From Sulfurovum sp. (lineage in GTDB: Bacteria > Campylobacterota > Campylobacteria > Campylobacterales > Sulfurovaceae), in contig JAGGRU010000147.1 in assembly GCA_021159425.1 (NCBI GenBank), positions 1 through 5,588 on the forward strand: a DNA stretch of 5,588 nucleotides, given 5' to 3'. Below are positions 1-5,556 of the stretch, one piece after another. The notes under the pieces were generated by a model. It was given only the letters and a program-made list of their open reading frames with translations. It searched no databases and was not told the origin of the DNA. Both the position numbers and the translations under genes were made by a program. Each line of letters opens with the position of its first letter. The stretch's first letter is position 1.

Positions 1-40
1 CGGTAAGTAAAAATGTTGTTAATAATATGTTTTTGATCAT
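1..40 (-). CDS. 5' end of a probable exported protein (truncated by window edge)
   Basis: Reading leftwards from an ATG at 40-38, an open frame runs off the window edge after 13 codons: MIKNILLTTFLLT. A short Lys-containing start followed by an uninterrupted hydrophobic stretch is what the beginning of a Sec signal peptide looks like. A purine-rich AGAGGAAA at 58-51 lies 10 bases upstream and could be the ribosome binding site, although that spacing is on the long side. The gene would follow ccoS in the same direction, 96 bases after its stop. From memory, ccoS in Campylobacter jejuni is next to a small periplasmic c-type cytochrome gene, so a cytochrome c is a reasonable guess, but no CxxCH haem motif is visible in the few residues present. 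The frame is too short to exclude chance. Confidence 0.45.
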   Translation of the reverse strand, partial: MIKNILLTTFLLT

Positions 41-88
41 AATGATAGCGTTTCCTCTAATTTGATATTTATTCATATAATAACATGA

Positions 89-123
89 AAATTAGAAATT
101 AGAAATTAAAAATTAAAAATTAG
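89..123. repeat. Five tandem copies of a 7-bp AT-rich unit, AAATTA(G/A)
   Basis: Five consecutive 7-base units fill 89-123: AAATTAG, AAATTAG, AAATTAA, AAATTAA, AAATTAG. They differ only at the last base. The array lies between the ccoS stop and the start of the next minus-strand gene. Read on the minus strand it gives repeated T-rich tracts after ccoS. Its length could vary by slipped-strand replication. No protein-binding role can be assigned from sequence. Confidence 0.8.
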
Positions 124-136
124 GGTATTTTTTACC

Positions 137-379
137 TTAGTCCGGAGGCATATAGTTTTTTTCTTTCTCTTCTTCTTTCTTTTTAAGTCTGGCTTTTTTC
201 TTATTTTCCATCATAACAGCATCTCTTAACTCTTCTTCTCCATCATAACGTGCAGCATCTATGAATTTGGACTGGTCATCGAATTGACCTGTTTTTACAC
301 CCCAAAGCAGGGCAATAAGACCAAGTGCTCCTAAGAAAGTAGAGACCCCGATCATTAAAATAACAATATTTTCAGACAT
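137..379 (-). CDS. ccoS: cbb3-type cytochrome c oxidase assembly protein CcoS
   Basis: An 80-residue, single-span inner-membrane protein. CcoS is required for a functional cbb3-type cytochrome c oxidase; in characterised bacteria, loss of CcoS leaves an oxidase lacking haem and copper cofactors. Residues 5-27 form one hydrophobic helix. It is followed by the family signature, a Trp-Gly/Ala, Gly-Gln-Phe-Asp-Asp pattern (LLWGVKTGQFDDQ, about residues 24-36), which marks the cytoplasmic side of the helix. The tail from about residue 58 is an unusually Lys/Glu-rich stretch ending in MPPD, longer than the shortest CcoS proteins. The ATG at 379-377 is preceded by AAAGGA at 390-385 with a 5-base spacing, a good ribosome binding site. 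It lies 106 bases after ccoI on the same strand, probably in one transcript, with a REP-type inverted pair in between. Confidence 0.9.
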   Translation of the reverse strand: MSENIVILMIGVSTFLGALGLIALLWGVKTGQFDDQSKFIDAARYDGEEELRDAVMMENKKKARLKKKEEEKEKNYMPPD

Positions 380-397
380 AAATTTCCTTTTTCTACC

Positions 398-478
398 GTA
401 GGGTCGGTTTACCGACCTTTTTGTATGTTATATTTCTTTACTTATTTTAACTTTAAATGGTCGGTAAACCGACCCTAC
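398..478. repeat. REPIN-like inverted pair of 20-bp REP palindromes (family 1, copies 1 and 2)
   Basis: The 20-mer GTAGGGTCGGTTTACCGACC occurs at 398-417 on the plus strand and, identical, at 478-459 on the minus strand, with 41 bases between. Each copy is itself a hairpin: GGTCGG, loop TTTA, CCGACC. Each has GTAG at its 5' side, the tetranucleotide known from E. coli REPs to be recognised by the TnpA-REP (RAYT) transposase. Two such elements in inverted orientation match the architecture called REPIN or BIME. It occupies most of the ccoI-ccoS gap, so the ccoI-ccoS transcript could fold either two small hairpins or one 20-bp stem. Copy 1 is followed by five Ts (418-422) on the plus strand, which resembles a terminator for antisense transcription only. 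Assignment to the RAYT class is inference. Confidence 0.85.
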
Positions 479-485
479 AGATATA

Positions 486-2912
486 TTAGTTTTTAAAGTT
501 TAAAAATTTTATTCGCATGGAATTTCCTACCACGATCAAGGAAGATAAAGACATGGAAAGTGCAGCAATCAATGGATTTACAAATCCTGCAACGGCAAGC
601 GGTACGGCTATAACATTATACAGTAATGAAAAACCTAAATTTTCTTTTACCGCTCTAAATGTTCGTTTTGAAATTTTATAGGCTTCTAAAATACTTTGCG
701 GTTTTTCATCCAAGAGTACAACATCACTCACGTTAATGGCAACATCTGCACCTTGTCCCATGGCAATGGCAATGTTCGATTGTGCTAGTGCGATGGCATC
801 ATTGATACCGTCTCCCACCATGACAACAACTTCACCATTGCTCTGAAATTCGTTGACTAAAGCTGATTTGTCTTGTGGAAGAAGTTTTGCATGCACCTCT
901 TTGATGCCAACCTCTTTGGCAACTTTCTGTGCACTTTGTTCATGGTCACCTGTAAGCATTACGACGTTTATTCCCAAAGCCTGTATCTGCTCTATGGCTT
1001 CTTTGGCACCTTCTCTAATGGTGTCTGTGAGCTCAAATCTTGCCAGTAGTTTATTGTCCATTGCAAAAAAGAAGAGAGAATTTTCTGAGTTTGCATCTAT
1101 TTCAACCCCTTCATTTTTTAGCAGGTCTACATTCCCGCCTAAAAGGTTTTTACCTTCATAGCTGGCTTTTATCCCCTTTGCCTCTATACTTTTAATGTTT
1201 TCAAGTGTAAGGTGCTTAAGTGGATCATTCTCTTCTGTCAAATAAGAAGAAATACCTTTTGAAATAGGATGATTGGAAGTGTCTACAAGTGCCAAAAGTA
1301 AAGAAGGATCAAAACCTTCAAAAAGTTCAGCCTTTACAACAGAGGGTTTTCCTTCTGTAATGGTTCCTGTCTTATCAAGGGCAAGAAGATTACTTTTTGC
1401 CATCGTTTCAAGGAAAGTAGCTTCTTTAAAGAGTATTCCTCTTTTTGCTGCGATCGATATACCCACAAGTGTTGCCATGGGAGTTGCCAGTCCGAGAGCA
1501 CAGGGGCAGGCAATGACTATGACTGAAATAGCTACAATGAGTGCAGTCTCAAAGCTGCCATTCCAAAAATACCATCCTGCCAGAGTAAGTAGAGCAATAA
1601 GTAAAATGATATTTGAGAAGTACCCGGAAATGGTATTGGCAAGTTGTTCGATATGAGGTTTTTTGGTAATGGATTCTTCAAGAAGGGTGACAATGGAAGT
1701 GAGTAGAGAACCCGAAACATCTTTAGATGCTTTATAATGTATGACTGAATCAAGACAGATGGAACCACTGAGAATAGCATCAGAATTTTGTTTATAGAGA
1801 GGTTCGTTCTCGCCGGTGAGTGAAGACTCATCAAAAGAGCCTTGTCCTGATGTAAGGGTACCGTCTATCACCACTTTTTCTCCAGGTTTCAACTCTATAA
1901 TGTCACCTATTTGAATATTTTCAATACTGACTAAAGATTTAATACCCTCTTTTAGCGTGGTGACTTCCGTAGGTGTAGATCCCATGAGACTGTCCAGTGT
2001 GTCAACAGCATGTTTTTTACTGAGCACTTCAAGGTATTTCCCTACAAGAATAAAAGTGATGATCATGACCACAGAGTCAAAATATACCTCTCCTCTTTGT
2101 GTGATCATGGCATAAATAGAGTAAATATAGGCAGAGAGAGCCCCTGAAGCCACAAGTGTATCCATGTTGACAATACGGTTTTTAAAACCATAGTATGCTC
2201 CTCTGAAAAAGACCCATCCTGAGTAGAAAAGCACTGGTGTCGCCAAAATGAATTCAGCCACATTGAGAATGTCTTTAAAACTCTGCTGCATCCCTGTAAA
2301 ATACCCTGCATAATGGGCAATGGCTATCCACATAATGTTCATAGTTCCAAAGACTGCCACAAGTATGCGTGAATAATAATCTTTACGTGTTTTAACAGCT
2401 CTCTCTTCCTGCAGTGAGGGATCGTAAGGGTAAGCGTTGTAGCCTATGGAACGAATGGTTTCTATGATCTTTGAGAGTTTTACCTCTTCCGGATCCCATA
2501 CAACTTTTGCTTTGTTGTTCGTGTAGTTAATACTGGCTTCTATGACCCCGTCTGTTTTATGAAGCACTTTTTCATTAAGCCAGACACAGGCAGAACAGTG
2601 AATTCCTTCGATGATGAGATTGATCTCATAGAGCCCGTCATCATGTACTTTAATGTATTTATTTCTAAAGCCTTCCAGATCAAACTTCTCCAGGTCTTCA
2701 CTTATCTGTGAAGCAGGTTGCAGTTTGGTATCTCCCAGTTTGTCATAAAAAGTACCCAATCCCTCAGAGTTTAAAAGGTGATACACCCCCTGGCAGCCTT
2801 TACAGCAGAAAAAGAGTTTCTTATTGCTTTTCTCTTTGTCACCTTCCTCTTCAATGATCATGACGGATTCATCAAATTCAAGGTTACAGTGAGTGCATGC
2901 TATTTTTGCCAA
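486..2912 (-). CDS. ccoI: Copper-translocating P1B-type ATPase CcoI (FixI) for cbb3 oxidase assembly
   Basis: An 808-residue inner-membrane ATPase, full length for CcoI/FixI, which exports copper used to build the CuB centre of cbb3 oxidase. Cytoplasmic N-terminus: CxxC at Cys6/Cys9, CCKGC at 36-40 (the N-terminal cysteine region typical of this subfamily), and a heavy-metal-associated domain with GIHCSAC (Cys106, Cys109). Four helices follow (about 182-204, 216-238, 250-270, 278-296), then the actuator domain with SLTGEN (364-369). The sixth helix holds the copper-site CPC (469-471). The phosphorylated aspartate is Asp513 in DKTGT, the P1B-specific His-Pro is 548-549, TGD is 654-656 and GDGIND is 700-705. 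The last two helices carry Tyr765-Asn766 and Met787-xxx-Ser791, which complete a Cu(I) site. The full motif set argues for an active pump. The start is TTG, supported by a strong ribosome binding site. A CopA detoxification pump is the alternative, but the N-terminal cysteine clusters and the ccoS neighbour favour CcoI. Confidence 0.95.
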   Translation of the reverse strand: MAKIACTHCNLEFDESVMIIEEEGDKEKSNKKLFFCCKGCQGVYHLLNSEGLGTFYDKLGDTKLQPASQISEDLEKFDLEGFRNKYIKVHDDGLYEINLIIEGIHCSACVWLNEKVLHKTDGVIEASINYTNNKAKVVWDPEEVKLSKIIETIRSIGYNAYPYDPSLQEERAVKTRKDYYSRILVAVFGTMNIMWIAIAHYAGYFTGMQQSFKDILNVAEFILATPVLFYSGWVFFRGAYYGFKNRIVNMDTLVASGALSAYIYSIYAMITQRGEVYFDSVVMIITFILVGKYLEVLSKKHAVDTLDSLMGSTPTEVTTLKEGIKSLVSIENIQIGDIIELKPGEKVVIDGTLTSGQGSFDESSLTGENEPLYKQNSDAILSGSICLDSVIHYKASKDVSGSLLTSIVTLLEESITKKPHIEQLANTISGYFSNIILLIALLTLAGWYFWNGSFETALIVAISVIVIACPCALGLATPMATLVGISIAAKRGILFKEATFLETMAKSNLLALDKTGTITEGKPSVVKAELFEGFDPSLLLALVDTSNHPISKGISSYLTEENDPLKHLTLENIKSIEAKGIKASYEGKNLLGGNVDLLKNEGVEIDANSENSLFFFAMDNKLLARFELTDTIREGAKEAIEQIQALGINVVMLTGDHEQSAQKVAKEVGIKEVHAKLLPQDKSALVNEFQSNGEVVVMVGDGINDAIALAQSNIAIAMGQGADVAINVSDVVLLDEKPQSILEAYKISKRTFRAVKENLGFSLLYNVIAVPLAVAGFVNPLIAALSMSLSSLIVVGNSMRIKFLNFKN

Positions 2913-2920
2913 GTAGAGTT

Positions 2921-2925
2921 TCCTT
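2921..2925 (-). promoter_or_regulatory. Ribosome binding site that fixes the TTG start of ccoI
   Basis: AAGGA at 2925-2921 on the minus strand, in the context GAAGAAGGAAAC, is 8 bases before TTG at 2912-2910. The TTG is followed by codons for AKIACTHC, the conserved N-terminal metal-binding start. The next in-frame ATG would come only at residue 18, after the first CxxC, so TTG is clearly the intended start. Confidence 0.85.
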
Positions 2926-2936
2926 CTTCATTATTT

Positions 2937-2956
2937 GGTCGGTGAACCGACCCTAC
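2937..2956 (-). repeat. REP-like palindrome, family 1, copy 3
   Basis: Read on the minus strand this is GTAGGGTCGGTTCACCGACC, 19 of 20 bases identical to copies 1 and 2. The single change is in the loop (TTTA to TTCA), so the six-base stem GGTCGG/CCGACC is intact. It lies 24 bases upstream of the ccoI start, in the same orientation as copy 2 downstream of ccoI. If the ccoI promoter is where proposed (2971-2976), this hairpin is in the 5' untranslated region just ahead of the ribosome binding site. Confidence 0.85.
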
Positions 2957-2968
2957 GAATATTATTGT

Positions 2969-2996
2969 GGATTTTATCTAAATATGGGTAAAATCC
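2969..2996. promoter_or_regulatory. Putative symmetrical divergent promoter / operator: 8-bp inverted repeat
   Basis: GGATTTTA (2969-2976) and TAAAATCC (2989-2996) are perfect reverse complements 12 bases apart. Each arm gives TAAAAT read outwards: plus strand 2989-2994 and minus strand 2976-2971. TAAAAT matches the sigma-70 -10 consensus at five of six positions. The plus-strand -10 would start transcription near 3001 and the minus-strand one near 2964. No good -35 is visible: TTGTGG at 2965-2970 is the best for the plus strand, with an 18-base spacer. The same inverted repeat could instead be a regulator's operator. The symmetry is seen directly; its function is inferred. Confidence 0.45.
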
Positions 2997-3000
2997 TGCA

Positions 3001-3390
3001 ATGGAAAATATATTTACCTTCGTGGCTATTTTAGTGATGTTAGAACTTTTTGAAGCATATGTCCAGCGTTCAGACACACTCTATGGTGTAATAAAAAATC
3101 TTTATATGTGGTATGAAAAGAGTATATTCGCCTTCTTTCTGATACACCCGGCTTTTTATTTCACCCTCTATGTAGCCATTGTAACAGATGTGATGAATAT
3201 CTATATGATACTCCTGCTTACCCTTAAAGTGTTTGATCTTTTTTATAAGATAGAGTTAATAAAAACCATATTCATTAAACAAAACATTCCTACCGACCTC
3301 TCTGCAATGCTGGAGTGGAAAATACCGCAATGGTTCTTTCTGATGGGAGTTGGACTTTACCCGCCTTTGCTTTTTTATGCTTTAATGTAA
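3001..3390 (+). CDS. Uncharacterised four-helix membrane protein
   Basis: I do not recognise this 129-residue protein. It is strongly hydrophobic and aromatic, with likely membrane helices at about residues 3-20, 41-63, 66-84 and 109-128. The loops are short, with a Lys-rich segment near 83-94, and there are no cysteines and no motif I can tie to an enzyme family. An in-frame TAA at 2989-2991 rules out an earlier start. The ATG at 3001 has no Shine-Dalgarno sequence ahead of it, and neither does the next in-frame ATG at 3037. It is transcribed away from ccoI, 88 bases from that gene's start, and is followed by a 261-base gap before rho. Sharing a divergent promoter with ccoI hints at a respiratory or copper link, but nothing in the protein itself shows it. 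Composition and uninterrupted length make it a credible gene. Confidence 0.75.
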   Translation: MENIFTFVAILVMLELFEAYVQRSDTLYGVIKNLYMWYEKSIFAFFLIHPAFYFTLYVAIVTDVMNIYMILLLTLKVFDLFYKIELIKTIFIKQNIPTDLSAMLEWKIPQWFFLMGVGLYPPLLFYALM

Positions 3391-3401
3391 GCGTTTTTAA
3401 A

Positions 3402-3426
3402 TTTCCTGAAACAAGTTTCAGCTTCC
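3402..3426 (-). repeat. REP-like palindrome, family 2, copy A
   Basis: On the minus strand: GGAA tag, then stem CTGAAAC, loop TT, GTTTCAG, then GAAA. The palindrome itself is 3406-3421. It begins 11 bases after the stop of the 129-aa gene. No T-run follows the hairpin on the plus strand, so it is not an ordinary intrinsic terminator for that gene. Confidence 0.75.
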
Positions 3427-3440
3427 TGTTGCTGTGTATT

Positions 3441-3465
3441 GGAACCCTAAACTTGTTTAGGCAAA
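3441..3465 (+). repeat. REP-like palindrome, family 2, copy B
   Basis: On the plus strand: GGAAC, stem CCTAAAC, loop TT, GTTTAGG, then CAAA. The palindrome is 3446-3461. It is inverted relative to copy A, with the two GGAA tags facing each other across 14 bases. The stem differs from copy A at two pairs that both remain complementary. Confidence 0.75.
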
Positions 3466-3486
3466 ATCTTTTCACAAATTACTGTT

Positions 3487-3511
3487 TTTCCGTAAACAAG
3501 TTTACGGTTCC
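3487..3511 (-). repeat. REP-like palindrome, family 2, copy C (with possible relic at 3536-3541)
   Basis: On the minus strand: GGAA, then stem CCGTAAAC, loop TT, GTTTACGG, then AAA. With an eight-base stem (3490-3507) it is the most perfect of the three. A GGAACC on the plus strand at 3536-3541 faces its GGAACC tag across 24 bases, as copy B faces copy A, but the sequence after it (CTTAAGTAAA) no longer forms the palindrome. That suggests a decayed fourth copy. The relic is uncertain. Confidence 0.75.
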
Positions 3512-3558
3512 TATCCATAACTTAATGGCGCTGGAGGAACCCTTAAGTAAAAAAGGAC

Positions 3559-3564
3559 TATAAT
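3559..3564 (+). promoter_or_regulatory. Probable -10 element of the rho promoter
   Basis: TATAAT matches the sigma-70 -10 consensus perfectly. No recognisable -35 lies 16-18 bases upstream (GGAACC-like sequence there), but an A-rich stretch (3548-3554) precedes it, and -35 elements are poorly conserved in Campylobacterota. It would start transcription near 3571 and give rho an untranslated leader of about 80 bases. TATAGT at 3615-3620 is a weaker alternative. Confidence 0.5.
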
Positions 3565-3575
3565 AACGCCACTAC

Positions 3576-3625
3576 ACGATAAATATGTATCGTATATCTC
3601 CATTCATCTAATATTATAGTTAGAT
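3576..3625 (+). promoter_or_regulatory. Two short inverted repeats in the putative rho leader
   Basis: ACGATA (3576-3581) pairs with TATCGT (3588-3593) over a six-base loop, and ATCTAA (3606-3611) pairs with TTAGAT (3620-3625) over an eight-base loop. Both would be in the rho 5' leader if the promoter at 3559 is used. Rho is known to control its own leader transcription in E. coli, so leader structure is plausible, but six-base AT-rich stems are also expected by chance. Confidence 0.25.
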
Positions 3626-3642
3626 TAAATCATGCCCAAATA

Positions 3643-3648
3643 AGAGGA
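3643..3648 (+). promoter_or_regulatory. Ribosome binding site of rho
   Basis: AGAGGA ends three bases before the ATG at 3652 (GAGG to ATG is four bases). The match to the 16S tail is good and the spacing a little short. It supports ATG at 3652 as the rho start. Confidence 0.65.
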
Positions 3649-3651
3649 ACT

Positions 3652-4974
3652 ATGAACGACAATAAAAAACCTTCTAATGGCAACAATGCCAACAGAAAAA
3701 ATAGAACACACGTACCTGTAAAAGGTCACAAGATCGAAGATCTCCAACAAAAACCACTTGAAGAATTAGTGACTATCGCTAAAGAAGTTAAAGTTGAGAA
3801 CCCAAATGAATTTCAGCGTAAAGACCTTATTTTTGAAATCCTTAAATCACAGGTAAGTCAGGGTGGTTTCATCCTTTATACCGGTATTTTGGAAGTGATG
3901 CATGATGGCTATGGTTTCTTGCGTTCTATAGATGGGAACTTTGCAAATTCAAGCAATGACACTTACGTAAGTGGAACACAGATCAAGCGTTTTGCACTCA
4001 GAAACGGTGATATTGTTACAGGTCAGGTGCGTTCTCCAAAAGATCAAGAGAAGTATTATGCATTGCTTAAAATTGAAGCAATCAACTATGTGGCTCCTGA
4101 AAAGTCTAAACAGCGACCTCTTTTTGACAACTTAACTCCTCTTTATGCAATGGAACAACTTAAAATGGAATATAATCCTATGAAGATGACCGGACGCGTG
4201 ATTGACCTCTTCACTCCTATAGGTAAGGGGCAAAGAGCTTTGGTCGTTGCACCTCCAAGAACAGGTAAAACAGAACTTCTTAAAGAGTTGGCTCATGGTG
4301 TGACACATAACAATCCGGATGCATCTTTGATGGTTTTGCTTGTAGATGAGAGACCTGAAGAGGTAACAGATATGCAGCGTTCGGTTAAAGGTGAAGTTTA
4401 TGCTTCAACATTTGACCTGCCTGCACAAAACCATGTAAGAACAGCAGAAATGGTGATAGAAAAAGCCAAAAGACGTGTAGAGATGGGAAAAGATGTCATT
4501 ATCTTGCTAGACTCCATTACAAGACTTGCACGTGCATACAATACAGTGACGCCAAGTTCAGGAAAAGTACTTTCCGGTGGTGTAGATGCCAATGCACTTC
4601 ACAAGCCTAAACGTTTCTTCGGAGCAGCCAGAAACATAGAAGAGGGTGGTTCTTTGACCATTATTGCTACTGCACTGATAGAAACTGGAAGCCGCATGGA
4701 TGAAGTGATCTTTGAAGAGTTTAAAGGTACAGGTAACTCAGAAGTCATTCTTAGCCGTCATGTGTCTGAAAGACGTATCTACCCTGCGATCGATGTAACG
4801 AAGTCGGGTACAAGAAAAGAAGAGTTAATGGTTGATGCTGAAACACTTCAAAAAGTTTGGGCATTGAGAAATGCAATGCAAAACATGGAAGAGGTAGAAG
4901 GTCTTAAATTCCTCTTCTCTAAAATGATGAAAACAAAATCGAATGAAGAATTTCTTAATATGATGAACGAGTAG
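3652..4974 (+). CDS. rho: Transcription termination factor Rho
   Basis: A 440-residue hexameric RNA-dependent ATPase that loads on untranslated, C-rich nascent RNA and dislodges RNA polymerase. Residues 1-27 are a short basic, Asn-rich extension, which accounts for most of the extra length over the 419-residue E. coli protein. The Rho N-terminal helical domain is about 29-73. The cold-shock-like RNA-binding domain is about 76-146, with RNP1-like GYGFLR at 86-91. The ATPase core has Walker A PPRTGKT (201-207), DERPEEV (232-238), Walker [17 protein letters not shown] (282-297), the Q-loop [13 protein letters not shown] (305-317), the R-loop region [10 protein letters not shown] (318-327), and an arginine in LSRH (367-370) at the arginine-finger position. 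All catalytic elements are intact. It ends in tandem stops, TAG then TGA. murI follows after 9 bases, so the two are probably co-transcribed. Confidence 0.98.
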   Translation: MNDNKKPSNGNNANRKNRTHVPVKGHKIEDLQQKPLEELVTIAKEVKVENPNEFQRKDLIFEILKSQVSQGGFILYTGILEVMHDGYGFLRSIDGNFANSSNDTYVSGTQIKRFALRNGDIVTGQVRSPKDQEKYYALLKIEAINYVAPEKSKQRPLFDNLTPLYAMEQLKMEYNPMKMTGRVIDLFTPIGKGQRALVVAPPRTGKTELLKELAHGVTHNNPDASLMVLLVDERPEEVTDMQRSVKGEVYASTFDLPAQNHVRTAEMVIEKAKRRVEMGKDVIILLDSITRLARAYNTVTPSSGKVLSGGVDANALHKPKRFFGAARNIEEGGSLTIIATALIETGSRMDEVIFEEFKGTGNSEVILSRHVSERRIYPAIDVTKSGTRKEELMVDAETLQKVWALRNAMQNMEEVEGLKFLFSKMMKTKSNEEFLNMMNE

Positions 4975-4983
4975 TGAAGCACT

Positions 4984-5556
4984 ATGAAGATCGGTGTCTT
5001 TGATTCAGGTTTGGGTGGTTTGACGGTTGTTCAGGCTGTGACTGAGGTGATCAAAGGTGCTGAGCTCTTTTATATTGCCGATACGAAAAATGCACCCTAT
5101 GGTGAAAAAACTACAGAACAAATTTTACAATACTCCCTTGACATTACACAATATCTCATAAACAAGCACCAGATAGATGCACTGATCGTTGCCTGCAATA
5201 CAGCAACTTCCGCAGCCATAAAATATTTGCGTGAACAATATCCTTCACTTATTATCATAGGTACAGAACCTGGCATCAAGCCTGCTATTGAACAAACAAG
5301 AACAGGCAAGGTTGGTGTACTGGCTACACCTGCAACACTTAAAGGGGATAAATATCAGGATCTTGTAAATGCTTTGTCTCTGCAAAAAGATGTTACTCTT
5401 TTTGAGCAGGCCTGTCCGGGTTTAGTTGAGCAGATTGAGAATGGTGAGGCGCATACTGTCAAAACCAAGGAAATGCTGGAATCCTGGCTTCATCCTATGA
5501 GAGAAAATGGTGTAGATACCATTGTTCTAGGCTGTAATGACTTTCCTGTCATCTAA
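4984..5556 (+). CDS. murI: Glutamate racemase MurI, C-terminally cut short
   Basis: MurI converts L-glutamate to D-glutamate for peptidoglycan in the cytoplasm. The frame has 190 residues, against about 250-270 for the family. Present are DSGLGGLTV (7-15, catalytic Asp7-Ser8), PYGEKT (38-43), the first catalytic cysteine in VACNTATSAA (Cys71), GTEPGIKPA (93-101), VGVLATPAT (110-118) and CPGLVEQIENG (144-154). The second catalytic cysteine, Cys184, is in VLGC, but the family's next residues Thr-His are Asn-Asp here, and a TAA comes after FPVI. The catalytic His and the last 60-80 residues are therefore missing. Codons are normal up to about 5535 and anomalous after it, so a sequence or assembly fault at the contig end is more likely than a real short protein. 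The ATG is 9 bases after the rho stop with only a weak GTGAAG ahead of it, which fits translational coupling to rho. Aspartate racemases are a less likely alternative. Confidence 0.9.
   Translation: MKIGVFDSGLGGLTVVQAVTEVIKGAELFYIADTKNAPYGEKTTEQILQYSLDITQYLINKHQIDALIVACNTATSAAIKYLREQYPSLIIIGTEPGIKPAIEQTRTGKVGVLATPATLKGDKYQDLVNALSLQKDVTLFEQACPGLVEQIENGEAHTVKTKEMLESWLHPMRENGVDTIVLGCNDFPVI

Noticed and set aside
33..46. FNR-box-like TTGAT-N4-ATGAT, tempting near oxidase genes
   Set aside because: The right half does not match ATCAA, and the site overlaps the start codon of the partial gene rather than a promoter.
122..136. Possible intrinsic terminator after ccoS (GGTA / TACC with T-rich sequence on the minus strand)
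   Set aside because: The stem is only four AT-containing base pairs. The following T-tracts belong to the tandem repeat and are interrupted by AA, so it is too weak to call.
398..422. Plus-strand terminator: GC-rich hairpin followed by five Ts
   Set aside because: The hairpin is REP copy 1, and no plus-strand gene ends upstream, so it would only affect antisense transcripts. The T-run is absent from the other copies in the matching orientation.
853..1656. Plus-strand open frames at 853-1161 and 1273-1656
   Set aside because: Both lie antisense within ccoI, whose own frame has every expected motif. Their Ser-rich, low-complexity translations are typical of reverse-frame shadows.
2984..3034. 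Tiny upstream frame ATGGGTAAAATC... overlapping the start of the 129-aa gene
   Set aside because: Only about 16 codons, no ribosome binding site, and it consists of the inverted repeat plus out-of-frame gene sequence.
3402..3511. CRISPR-like array from three repeats in a row
   Set aside because: The repeats alternate in orientation, differ in their stems and are separated by 14 and 21 bases of unequal sequence. These are palindromic REP elements, not direct repeats with spacers.
3290..3563. Overlapping open frames at 3290-3475 (minus) and 3315-3563 (plus)
   Set aside because: They run across the REP palindromes and the end of the 129-aa gene. The 3315-3563 frame would be out of frame with that gene, and its sequence is explained by the repeats. 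No ribosome binding site and no family resemblance.
4398..5309. Minus-strand open frames inside rho (4398-4592) and murI (5097-5309)
   Set aside because: Antisense shadows of strongly conserved genes, with no independent evidence of coding.
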